This document shows, piece after piece, positions 16,757 to 24,439 of a DNA stretch of 36,322 bases. The stretch spans positions 1-36,322 of the forward strand of contig JABHAA010000089.1 in the NCBI GenBank assembly GCA_018674495.1. The letters run 5' to 3'. The position numbers were made by a program, and so were the translations under genes. Source of the stretch: Rhodospirillaceae bacterium (GTDB lineage: Bacteria; Pseudomonadota; Alphaproteobacteria; Rhodospirillales; UBA2165). Each line of letters opens with the position of its first letter. Within the stretch, counting starts at the first letter, position 1. Under the pieces are notes generated by a model that ran no database searches, had not been told where the DNA came from, and saw nothing but the letters and a program-made list of their open reading frames with translations.

Positions 16757-18007
16757 ATGGAATTCAGGAAATTTCTGGCGGCGGCGGACCAGGGCGGCGA
16801 TCTTCATAGGGTCTCCGCCAACGTGAGCTGCCGGGATATCCCTGCCCGCATCCAGGCCGAGGAAAATGGCCGCAACCGGGCGGTAGTATTCGAAAATATC
16901 GACGACTATCCGGGCGCCGTGGTCGGCAACGCCTTCGGCTCGACGGAGCGGATCAATCGCTCCGTCGATGCGGCGAACACGGAGGCATTTTTTACCGGCA
17001 TCGACGCCGCTATCGCCGCGCCCAAAGCCCTTGATCTGTCCGCCGGGGGCGAGAGCGATTATGTGGTTACTGCCGATCCAAATTTGATCGATCATCTGCC
17101 GCCGATTATTCACAGCGAACATGATTCAACGCCTTATATAACCTCCGGCGTAGTCCTCGCCCGCCACCCCGAAACCGGGCGTCATCATCTGTGTTTCGTC
17201 CGGCTGTCGGTTCAGGACGGCAACCAGGTTCTTTTCAATCCGCGCACCTTTCGCATCAAGGAAATCGCCGATAAGACCGTTGCCGAGGGCAAGCCGCTGG
17301 AAATCGCGGTGTTGATCGGCGGGCCGGCGGAGGCCGCGCTGCTCGGCGGCCTCAGCATTCCAGACGCGGTGGATGAGCTGCAATTTCTGCAAGCCTGGGG
17401 CGGCGATGACATGAAGTTTTATGATCGCGATCTGCCGGTACCCGCCGGTACCGAGATGATCCTGTTTGCCACCGTAAATCCGGGCGACAAGCCCGAAGGC
17501 CCATTTGGCGACATGCGTGGATTTTATATCACCAACCCCAATCCGGTCTGCACCGTGAACGAGATGTGGCAGCGCCGCGATATTCATTATCCGTCCGTAT
17601 TGGGCGGCAAGTCGCACGAGCATATCGGTCTGGTATCATTGAAGGCCCATCACGATCTGCAGCACCTCAAAGCGAGAACCCCTGGCTTCATCGATTTCAA
17701 GCTGCCCCAATTCGGCGCCGCCCAGTTGGGCCTGATCACGGTCAGCGAAGATGTCGCCAAGGACACCCTGATACGCGAATTGCAGAAGATATCCCTGGTC
17801 GAGATGTTCGTATTGTTGAACGAAGACACCGACGCGGACAACTCCGAGGACGTGCTGTGGTCCCTGGCCCAGCGGGCCAATCAGGCGGGTGATTTCAACT
17901 TCCATCCGGGCGATCCAGGGACCGGCATCACCAAACGCACGGTGATCGATGCGACCGCGCCCGACTTGTCCGATTGGCGAAGCCGGCGCGTTCATATCTA
18001 TAAATGA
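16757..18007 (+). CDS. UbiD-family (de)carboxylase, third copy (short type)
   Basis: A 416-residue UbiD-family member, shorter than the other two. It begins MEFRKFLAAADQGGDLHRV, a typical UbiD N-terminus. The probable catalytic Arg lies in CFVRLSVQDGNQV, and the acidic pair in PEGPFGDMRGF (Glu247 kept, second position Asp252 instead of Glu). The C-terminal region has MFVLLNEDTDADNSEDVLW in place of the usual V-D-D-D-I-D block. It starts 20 bases after the CoA ligase and is probably in the same transcript. Members of this shape act on aromatic acids with prenylated FMN; whether this one decarboxylates a free acid or carboxylates a phenol cannot be told. It stands convergent to the GntR gene. 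Confidence 0.83.
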   Translation: MEFRKFLAAADQGGDLHRVSANVSCRDIPARIQAEENGRNRAVVFENIDDYPGAVVGNAFGSTERINRSVDAANTEAFFTGIDAAIAAPKALDLSAGGESDYVVTADPNLIDHLPPIIHSEHDSTPYITSGVVLARHPETGRHHLCFVRLSVQDGNQVLFNPRTFRIKEIADKTVAEGKPLEIAVLIGGPAEAALLGGLSIPDAVDELQFLQAWGGDDMKFYDRDLPVPAGTEMILFATVNPGDKPEGPFGDMRGFYITNPNPVCTVNEMWQRRDIHYPSVLGGKSHEHIGLVSLKAHHDLQHLKARTPGFIDFKLPQFGAAQLGLITVSEDVAKDTLIRELQKISLVEMFVLLNEDTDADNSEDVLWSLAQRANQAGDFNFHPGDPGTGITKRTVIDATAPDLSDWRSRRVHIYK

Positions 18008-18009
18008 TA

Positions 18010-18025
18010 ACCGCCGGTTTGCGGT
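18010..18025. terminator. Possible bidirectional hairpin between convergent genes
   Basis: ACCGC (18010-18014) and GCGGT (18021-18025) form a five-pair GC-rich stem with a six-base loop between the convergent ends of the third UbiD gene and the GntR gene. There is no T-tract, so a terminator role is only suggested by position. Confidence 0.3.
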
Positions 18026-18831
18026 CAGCTGGCTTCTTCCGGGGTCTGGCCTTCGTCCGAGACGGCTAGATTGACTTTGTAATTGTAGCGGTCCGGGCGA
18101 TAAAGATCGGCCAGGTACTCGACCGGATTGCCATCCTGGTCAAATATGATCTTGTTGACGCTTAAGAGCGGGCTGCCGATATCAACGCCAAGCAGGGGCG
18201 CCACCGTCGGGTCGGCCAAAACCGCGTTCACCGAATGCTGGGCGCGGGTCAGTTTTATGCCCTGGCGCTCGACCAACTGAAACAACGGTGTTTTGTTTAA
18301 ATTTTCCCGGGAATAATTGTTGCCGATCGCCTCGGGCACATAGGAGACGATGTAGGAAAATGGCTTGCCCTTGTAGCTTCTAACCCGCACAGCCATTTGC
18401 ACGATATCGCCTGTGTTGCAGTTCAGGTGGATGGCGATATGGGAAGGGGCATTGATATAGGAAAACTCCAGCACTTCGGCCTCGGTCTGAAGTCCCATTT
18501 GATACATGCTTTCGATCAAATCATCGGACGGAATTTCTAACGGCGCATCCGGTAGTTGATCCCGCACCCGGGTGCCCTTGCCGCGCTCGCGAACCACGTA
18601 GTTGGCGCCGGCCAGTTCATTGAGCGCGCGTTTTGCCGTTATCCGGGAAACATCGTACAACCCCATGATCTGTTTCTCGTTTGGCACCAGGGAGCTTGGC
18701 GGGTAGGTGTTGTCGAGTATCTTGCCGCGCAATATCAAGAATATCTGATGATAAAGCGGTGTCTTGGAATCGCGCAGCACCATCAATATCTGCTCATATT
18801 CCCGGTCGCGATTTTTTGTTTTTGCGTTCAT
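18025..18831 (-). CDS. GntR-family (HutC subfamily, UTRA domain) transcriptional regulator
   Basis: A repressor of about 268 residues. The N-terminal GntR winged helix (about 25-95) shows PLYHQIFLILRGKI, LVPNEKQIMGLYDVSRITA and KRALNELAGANYVVRERGKGT (in part), the standard pattern. The C-terminal UTRA ligand-binding domain follows, with IVSYVPEAIGNNY and a late SVNKIIFDQDGNPVEYLADLYRPDRY-type segment. Start ATG 18831 is preferred; a TTG at 18849 would add six residues. It is transcribed away from the nine-gene operon beginning at 19031, and a perfect inverted repeat lies between them, so it most likely controls that operon and itself in response to a pathway acid or CoA ester. The ligand is unknown. 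Confidence 0.87.
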   Translation of the reverse strand: MNAKTKNRDREYEQILMVLRDSKTPLYHQIFLILRGKILDNTYPPSSLVPNEKQIMGLYDVSRITAKRALNELAGANYVVRERGKGTRVRDQLPDAPLEIPSDDLIESMYQMGLQTEAEVLEFSYINAPSHIAIHLNCNTGDIVQMAVRVRSYKGKPFSYIVSYVPEAIGNNYSRENLNKTPLFQLVERQGIKLTRAQHSVNAVLADPTVAPLLGVDIGSPLLSVNKIIFDQDGNPVEYLADLYRPDRYNYKVNLAVSDEGQTPEEAS

Positions 18832-18896
18832 TTGCGGTTCTTGCTTCAATAGCTCAGGCTTTGCCTTTACGGGAATTCGTATGGGTTCTGAAAATC

Positions 18897-18916
18897 ATGG
18901 TATGCTTCTATACCAT
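18897..18916. promoter_or_regulatory. Candidate GntR operator: perfect 7-bp inverted repeat
   Basis: ATGGTAT and ATACCAT arms are separated by six bases in the divergent region between the GntR gene and the CoA-ligase operon. A second, shorter repeat (GAATT-ga-AATTC, 18920-18931) follows. GntR/HutC dimers bind palindromes of this general kind next to their own genes. Assignment rests on symmetry and position. Confidence 0.5.
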
Positions 18917-18958
18917 TACGAATTGAAATTCAAATAATACCAATGAAAGTACGTGTAA

Positions 18959-18997
18959 TTGATAACACTTTACAACAGTTTATATGATCTATAGTTA
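18959..18997 (+). promoter_or_regulatory. Candidate promoter(s) for the ligase-Mo hydroxylase-Pad operon
   Basis: This AT-rich stretch offers two overlapping weak sigma70-like pairs: TTGATA (18959-18964) with TATATG (18981-18986) at 16 bases, and TTTACA (18969-18974) with TAGTTA (18992-18997) at 17 bases. Either would lie just downstream of the candidate operator and upstream of the ligase start at 19031. Neither is strong. Confidence 0.35.
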
Positions 18998-19030
18998 TAT
19001 CATTATGCGATAGAAATAGGGGCGGTGGAT

Positions 19031-20602
19031 ATGAATCTGGCACAAGATTGTTTGGAAAAAGCGGCGCTCAGAATACCCAATCGGCCAGCCATAATTGACT
19101 TTGAGACGGCGGCGACCATCACCTATTCGGAGCTGAATGGGAAAGTGAACGCCATCGCCAATGCACTGATTTCCATGGGCATCGAAAAGGGCGACCGGGT
19201 TGCCGTCTATCTGCCCAACATTCCGCAATATGTGATGGCGGTCCTGGCGATCATGAAAGTGGGCGCGGTCTACGTTCCCTTCAACATCATGAACAAGCGG
19301 CTGGAAATCGAATATGGCGCCAATCATTGCGGCGCCAGGGTGCTGTTCGGCGCGACCGAACAAACATTGGAAAACGTCATCCCCATCTGGGACCAACTGA
19401 CCGGCCTCGAAAAGATCGTTCTGGTCGAAGACGTGCCGGCGGATTTGAAAAGCGAGCGTATTCTGGATTTCGATGATTTGCTTGCCGCGGGCAGCGATGA
19501 ATTCACTTGCCTCGAAATGGATCCGGATGATGCGGTCTCGATCCTCTATACATCTGGCACCACGGGCCGGCCCAAAGGCGCCGTCGCAACGCACCGGAAC
19601 TGGTATGAGCTGACCATGATCAGCGCTTATCAAGTGGTGCCCATGACCGACGAAGATAAGGTTGTCTGCGGCTATCCATTTTTCCATGTGGCGCTGGTGA
19701 TCGCCGTCCTGCCGACGCTGTTTGTCGGCGCCGCCGTGATCACCATCCGGCGCTTCACGCCTGAGGTTGCACTAACCGCGATTACCAAGCTCGGCGCATC
19801 CCACTTTATGGGCGCGCCGACCATGTGGACCTACCTGATCGACGAATATGACAATAATCAGGGCAAATATGATCTTTCGTCTCTGTGGCAGGGCCAGTCG
19901 GCGGGCGCGGCGCTGCCGGCGGAAACTTGCAAGCGCATTGAAGAAACCTTCGGCGTCGGCATCGTTGAATGCTATGGCGCCACCGAATGTTCTTCGACGG
20001 TTACCCATTCTCGCTTTGGCCATCCGACCCCCGGTTCCGCCGGCTGGCCGACGCCCGAATGGGAAATTAAAATCATCGATGATGACGGCAACGCACTGCC
20101 CAATGGCGAGATTGGCGAGCTGTGCTGCAAAGGCCCCGGCGTGATCAAGGAATATTGGAACGATCCGGAAATGTCCGCCGCACGGTTAGTCGACGGCTGG
20201 TGGCATTCGGGCGACATGGCTTATATGGAAAATGGCGGTGCGACCGACGGCCAGCTTTATATCGTCGACCGCAAAGACGACATGGTGATCTGCGGTGGCT
20301 ACAACATCTATCCGCTGGAGGTGGAAAATTACATCACCCAGCACGAAAACGTGCTGCAAGCCATCGTCGTCGGCATCTCGGACGCGGTAAAGGGCCAGGT
20401 CCCCAAAGCGTTCATTGTCTTGGAGAAGGGCGAGAGCGCGACGGCCGATGAGTTGGAAGCCTATTGCCGCGACTGCATGGCCGCCTACAAAGTGCCGCGC
20501 TCCTTCGAATTCGTGACGCTTGCGGATTTGCCGCAGACGGCATCGGGCAAGGTGCTCAAGCGTGAAATACGCAGATTGGAAGAAGAAAAACTGAACGCCT
20601 GA
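19031..20602 (+). CDS. AMP-forming acyl/aryl-CoA ligase, first gene of the operon
   Basis: A 523-residue class I adenylate-forming enzyme. The motif TSGTTGRPKG is at 174-183, FFHVALV follows in the acyl-binding half, and VECYGATECSS, WWHSGDMAYME and the hinge block VDRKDDMVICGGYNIYP come in the usual order; Lys507 in TASGKVLKRE is the expected catalytic lysine. I choose ATG 19031, eight bases after AGGGG; an in-frame GTG at 19025 is only two bases from that site. It heads a run of nine same-strand genes under the divergent GntR regulator and should supply the CoA thioester used by the downstream oxidoreductases. In the Pad pathway this role is phenylacetate-CoA ligase. The true acid is unknown. 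Confidence 0.87.
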   Translation: MNLAQDCLEKAALRIPNRPAIIDFETAATITYSELNGKVNAIANALISMGIEKGDRVAVYLPNIPQYVMAVLAIMKVGAVYVPFNIMNKRLEIEYGANHCGARVLFGATEQTLENVIPIWDQLTGLEKIVLVEDVPADLKSERILDFDDLLAAGSDEFTCLEMDPDDAVSILYTSGTTGRPKGAVATHRNWYELTMISAYQVVPMTDEDKVVCGYPFFHVALVIAVLPTLFVGAAVITIRRFTPEVALTAITKLGASHFMGAPTMWTYLIDEYDNNQGKYDLSSLWQGQSAGAALPAETCKRIEETFGVGIVECYGATECSSTVTHSRFGHPTPGSAGWPTPEWEIKIIDDDGNALPNGEIGELCCKGPGVIKEYWNDPEMSAARLVDGWWHSGDMAYMENGGATDGQLYIVDRKDDMVICGGYNIYPLEVENYITQHENVLQAIVVGISDAVKGQVPKAFIVLEKGESATADELEAYCRDCMAAYKVPRSFEFVTLADLPQTASGKVLKREIRRLEEEKLNA

Positions 20603-20626
20603 TTTGGTGCCCAACTAGGAAGATTT

Positions 20627-21505
20627 ATGCATTTACCCGATTTTCAGTATCTGGCGCCCAAAGATCCGGCCGAACTGGCGGCAATGCTGGCCGAACATGG
20701 CGATGCGGCCCGCATTCTTTCGGGCGGCACCGATCTATTGGTACAGATGAAGAGCCCTGGCTTGAGGCCGGATTACCTAATCGATATTACCGGTCTTGAA
20801 GAGCTTTCAAACATCAAATTCGATGATGGCGCGGGTCTGGTTATCGGCGGTGCGGCCAAACTTGAAGCCGTGATGGATACGCCGGTGGTTAAAGAAAAAT
20901 ATCACGGCCTGTGGCAATCCATAGAGACCATCGGCGCGCGTCAGATCCGCACAATGGGCAGTCTTGGCGGCAATCTGTGCAACGCCTCGCCGGCCGCCGA
21001 TACGCCGCCAGCATTGGTGGCCTTCGGTGCCGAGGTGACTATCGGCAACGCCGAAGGCGACCGTTCAATTCTTCTCGAAGATTTTATCTTGGGCAACCGC
21101 CAAACCGCTTTGGCCACTGGTGAATATCTCAAGACCATCACGTTGCCGGCGCCGCCGGAAAATTCGGCCAGCGCCTATCATCATTTCCGGGTGCGCGGCG
21201 GCATGGAGATCGCCATGGCGGCGGTGGCGGTATATCTGGAGTTGGATGCCAAAGCTCAGACCATCAGTGATGCAAAAATCGTGCTTGGTGTCGTTGGGCC
21301 GGCGCCGATCCGGGCCACCGGGGCCGAGCAAATGCTGATTGGCCAGAAACCGGACGAGGCGTTGCTGCAAAAAGCCGCTCAAAGCTGCGCCGATCAATCG
21401 AGGCCCATCGATGACTACCGCGCCTCGGCGGAATACCGGAGGGAAATCCTGAAAGTACTGTTCGAGCGGGCTTTTGATGACGCCTTCACCAATGCCGCCC
21501 GCTAG
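20627..21505 (+). CDS. Molybdenum hydroxylase FAD-binding (medium) subunit, CoxM/XdhB-like
   Basis: A 292-residue flavoprotein subunit of the xanthine oxidase family. FAD contacts are expected from SGGTDLL (32-38) and the block at 109-128 with GSLGGNLCNASPAADTPP; the C-terminal CO-dehydrogenase-flavoprotein domain ends with YRASAEYRREILKVL. It lacks the extra iron-sulfur insertion that distinguishes the larger medium subunit of 4-hydroxybenzoyl-CoA reductase, so a plain hydroxylase or aldehyde oxidase seems more likely. The order medium-small-large, with 12- and 2-base gaps, is that of the cox/nicotinate-type operons. It passes electrons from the iron-sulfur subunit to an acceptor that cannot be deduced. 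Confidence 0.88.
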   Translation: MHLPDFQYLAPKDPAELAAMLAEHGDAARILSGGTDLLVQMKSPGLRPDYLIDITGLEELSNIKFDDGAGLVIGGAAKLEAVMDTPVVKEKYHGLWQSIETIGARQIRTMGSLGGNLCNASPAADTPPALVAFGAEVTIGNAEGDRSILLEDFILGNRQTALATGEYLKTITLPAPPENSASAYHHFRVRGGMEIAMAAVAVYLELDAKAQTISDAKIVLGVVGPAPIRATGAEQMLIGQKPDEALLQKAAQSCADQSRPIDDYRASAEYRREILKVLFERAFDDAFTNAAR

Positions 21506-21517
21506 GAGATATGCAAT

Positions 21518-22018
21518 ATGAAACGCGTAGTACAATTGGATATCAACGGAAGCCCCTATGACGTCATGGTGGCGCCCAATGAAACCCTGGCCGACGTGGT
21601 GCGCCGCAAGCTCGGCATGACCGGTACCAAGCTTGGCTGCGAGCAGGGCGATTGCGGCGCCTGCACGGTGCTGATTGACGGCAAATCGCACCTCTCGTGC
21701 CTGACCCTGGCGGTGGCGAGCGAGGGCAAAGAGATTACGACGATTGAAGGCTTGGAAAGCGATGGCCAGCTTGATCCGGTCCAGCAGGCGGTGCTTGAGA
21801 AGCATGGTGTTCAATGCGGCATCTGCACACCCGGCGTGATCATGTCGGCCAAGGGCCTCTTGAACGACAATCCAAAGCCCAGCCACGATGAAGTGGTCGT
21901 AGGCCTGTCGGGCAACCTTTGCCGGTGCACCGGGTACGAAAAAATATTCGATGCCATAAACGCCGTCGCCAATGGTGAATATGACGATGTGCGGCCCACC
22001 GAAGCGGGAGGTGAATAA
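21518..22018 (+). CDS. Molybdenum hydroxylase [2Fe-2S] (small) subunit, CoxS-like
   Basis: A 166-residue protein with the two classic clusters. The plant-type ferredoxin cluster uses Cys41, Cys46, Cys49 and Cys61 (GCEQGDCGACTVL and LSCLTLA); the C-terminal four-helix cluster uses Cys100, Cys103, Cys135 and Cys137 (QCGICTPGV and NLCRCTGYEKI). All eight ligands are present, so it looks functional. It relays electrons from the molybdenum site of the large subunit to the flavin of the medium subunit. Length and composition are normal for the family. No signal sequence is present, so the complex is cytoplasmic. Confidence 0.92.
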   Translation: MKRVVQLDINGSPYDVMVAPNETLADVVRRKLGMTGTKLGCEQGDCGACTVLIDGKSHLSCLTLAVASEGKEITTIEGLESDGQLDPVQQAVLEKHGVQCGICTPGVIMSAKGLLNDNPKPSHDEVVVGLSGNLCRCTGYEKIFDAINAVANGEYDDVRPTEAGGE

Positions 22019-22020
22019 TA

Positions 22021-24396
22021 ATGGATCAGGACAGCGTACATACCAGGGAACAGGTGAGAGAATTCGACATCGTCGGTAAAAGCGTGCCCCGGGTCGAAGG
22101 CTTCGACAAGGTTACCGGCCGCGCCGAGTTTACCGATGACATCGATCTGCACGGGCTCCTCTACGCGAAAGTTTATTGCAGCCCGGTGGCCCATGGAAAA
22201 ATTACCAAAGTCGATATCAGCAAAGCAGAAAAGCATCCCGGCGTAGTCGCGGTCATTACCGGCCAGGAATGCACGACACCTTATTCGGTCAACAATTTAA
22301 TGCCGACTGAGACCGCCCTCGCCGTGGATAAAGTGGTATATTTCGGCGAAGGCATTGCCGCCGTCGCCGCCATCAGCGAACAGATCGCCGCCGAGGCGCT
22401 GGAACTGATCGAGGTGGAAATCGACGAATTGGTACCCATCGTCACTGCCCCCGAAGCCGAGCAATCGAGCGACAACCTGATCCACGATTTTGCCAAGAAC
22501 AACACCAACCATACCGCCAACCAGCATTTCGGCGACGTCGATGACGCCCTGGCCAAGTCGGACGTGGTGGTTGAGGAAAGCTTTTATACGTCGATGGTCA
22601 ATGGCGCCTTCCTGGAGCCCCAATCGGTGGTTGCCGACTACGATCCGGGCAAGGCGAAAATAACGGTCTATAACTGCAATCAACTGCCGCATATGCTGCA
22701 ACACACCATCTCCAAAACCATTGGCATGCCCGTCGATGATATTCGTGTCATCATTCCCAACGTCGGCGGCGGCTTTGGCGGCAAGTCGGAAGCGACGCCA
22801 TCGGTGCTGACCGCCTGTATCCTAAGCCGCAAAATCGGCCGCCCGGTAAAACTGACCTATGGCCGCGACGAGGTTTTCTACCAGAACAAGGGCCGCCACG
22901 CGTGCCATCTGGAATTAAAGCTGGGTTTCAACAAGGACGGCACGATACAAGCCCTCGATCTGAACGTATTGCTCGATGGTGGTGCCCATAGTGGCTGGGG
23001 TTTTGTGGTGCTGTGGTTCATCGCGGCCTTGACCCATCTGCCCTACAAGGTGCGCAACATTCGCTACGACGGCCGGCGGGTCTACACCAACAAGCCGACG
23101 CCGGGCGCGCAACGGAGTTTCGGCGGCGTGCAGGCACGAACAGCCGTTGAAAGTTGCTTCGACATGGCCGCCGAGGAGCTGGGGATCAATCCTTATGAGC
23201 TGCGCATGATCAACGCCGTCGAAACCGGCTACAAATGCCCCTCGGTTGTCGAAGTGCGTCATGCCGAGTTCAAGAAATGCCTATCGACGGTTGCCGAGCG
23301 CTCGGACTTTGCGGCCAAATACCGCCAACTACCCCATGGCCGCGGCATCGGCATGGCGGCGGGGCATTACAGTTCGGGCGGCGCCTTTCTGCTCTACAAC
23401 TCATCGCGCGCCCATTCGACGGCCAATATCCGCGTCGATACCGAAGCCGGCGCCACGGTCTTTTGCGGCGTTACCGATATCGGTCAGGGCTCGACCACGG
23501 TTATGAGCCAGATCGCCGCCGAAGTGTTTGCTATCCCGATGCGAAAGGTGAACTTCGTATGCGCCGATACGCTTTTGGCGCCCATGGATAACGGCACCAT
23601 GGACAGCCGGGCGACCTACGGCGCCGGCCACGCGGTGAAGAACGCGGCGCTTGATGCCAAACATAAAATCCTTGAAGTCGCCGCCGCCCATCTCGGCGTG
23701 CGCATGGAGCATCTGCAATGCCGGGGCGAGATTATCTCCTCCATCTATGACGACAACCGCTTCTTGAATTTTTGGGATGCGGTGCGGATACACCAGGATA
23801 TTAAGGGCACCGTATTCGGCACCGGCGATTACACGCCGCCCCAGCCGCGGGGCGATTATGAGGGAAAGATCATCGGCCCGTCGCCGGCATTTGGCTTTAC
23901 CGCCCAGGTCGCCGAGGTCGATGTGGATCTCCGGACCGGCCAGGTCAAAGTGCTCAAATACTGGGAGGCCACCGATTGCGGCAAGGCGGTTAATCCAGCC
24001 AGCGTCGAGGGCCAGGTGGAAGGCGGCATCGCCATGGGCCTTGGCCAAGCCCTAATCGAAGAAATCGTTGTCGACCGTAAAGGGAGGGTGCTCAATCCCA
24101 ACCTTCACGATTACAAAATACCCACCACCATGGATATGCCGGAGATGGATACAGTCATCGTCGATGCTTATGATCCGACGTCGGCCTTTGGCGGCAAGGA
24201 GGTGGGCGAAGCGCCGACCGGCCCGGTTTGCGCGGCAGTCATGAATGCGGTTTATGATGCCGTCGGGGTGCGCCTGACCGAAACCCCGATCACGCCGGAA
24301 AAAGTCTTCCGGGCCATGCGCGGCCAGCATTCGAGGGGGCTCGAGATGGAGACGACGACCATCGGTTTCGCCAACGCCAATGTCCGGGCCGTATGA
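22021..24396 (+). CDS. Molybdenum hydroxylase molybdopterin-binding (large) subunit, CoxL/XdhA-like
   Basis: A 791-residue catalytic subunit. The N-terminal aldehyde oxidase a/b hammerhead domain starts near VGKSVPRVEGFDKVTGRAEF (in part). Cofactor and substrate blocks follow: GGGFGGK (249-255), the loop GAQRSFGG with Arg365 (family usually GAFRGFG; CO dehydrogenases have a Cys-containing loop, absent here), VTDIGQGSTTVMSQIA, and GGKEVGEAPTGP with Glu730 as the conserved base next to molybdenum. It would add oxygen from water to an aldehyde or aromatic/heteroaromatic ring carbon. In this window oxidation of an aryl aldehyde is a sensible guess, since two neighbouring routes would yield one. 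Reduction of a hydroxybenzoyl-CoA is less likely because the medium subunit lacks the required cluster. Confidence 0.88.
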   Translation: MDQDSVHTREQVREFDIVGKSVPRVEGFDKVTGRAEFTDDIDLHGLLYAKVYCSPVAHGKITKVDISKAEKHPGVVAVITGQECTTPYSVNNLMPTETALAVDKVVYFGEGIAAVAAISEQIAAEALELIEVEIDELVPIVTAPEAEQSSDNLIHDFAKNNTNHTANQHFGDVDDALAKSDVVVEESFYTSMVNGAFLEPQSVVADYDPGKAKITVYNCNQLPHMLQHTISKTIGMPVDDIRVIIPNVGGGFGGKSEATPSVLTACILSRKIGRPVKLTYGRDEVFYQNKGRHACHLELKLGFNKDGTIQALDLNVLLDGGAHSGWGFVVLWFIAALTHLPYKVRNIRYDGRRVYTNKPTPGAQRSFGGVQARTAVESCFDMAAEELGINPYELRMINAVETGYKCPSVVEVRHAEFKKCLSTVAERSDFAAKYRQLPHGRGIGMAAGHYSSGGAFLLYNSSRAHSTANIRVDTEAGATVFCGVTDIGQGSTTVMSQIAAEVFAIPMRKVNFVCADTLLAPMDNGTMDSRATYGAGHAVKNAALDAKHKILEVAAAHLGVRMEHLQCRGEIISSIYDDNRFLNFWDAVRIHQDIKGTVFGTGDYTPPQPRGDYEGKIIGPSPAFGFTAQVAEVDVDLRTGQVKVLKYWEATDCGKAVNPASVEGQVEGGIAMGLGQALIEEIVVDRKGRVLNPNLHDYKIPTTMDMPEMDTVIVDAYDPTSAFGGKEVGEAPTGPVCAAVMNAVYDAVGVRLTETPITPEKVFRAMRGQHSRGLEMETTTIGFANANVRAV

Positions 24397-24439
24397 GCCG
24401 GGCGCGACGCAACCCCTTATAAGAGAAGCTGCCCTTCCC

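Noticed and set aside
20627..24396. Assignment of the Mo hydroxylase as 4-hydroxybenzoyl-CoA reductase or CO dehydrogenase
   Set aside because: The medium subunit lacks the extra iron-sulfur insertion of the former, and the large subunit lacks the Cys-containing active-site loop of the latter.
24380..24439. Earlier ATG for the second ADP-forming synthetase
   Set aside because: It overlaps the Mo hydroxylase gene and adds about 20 residues that relatives lack; ATG 24440 gives the family's normal N-terminus.
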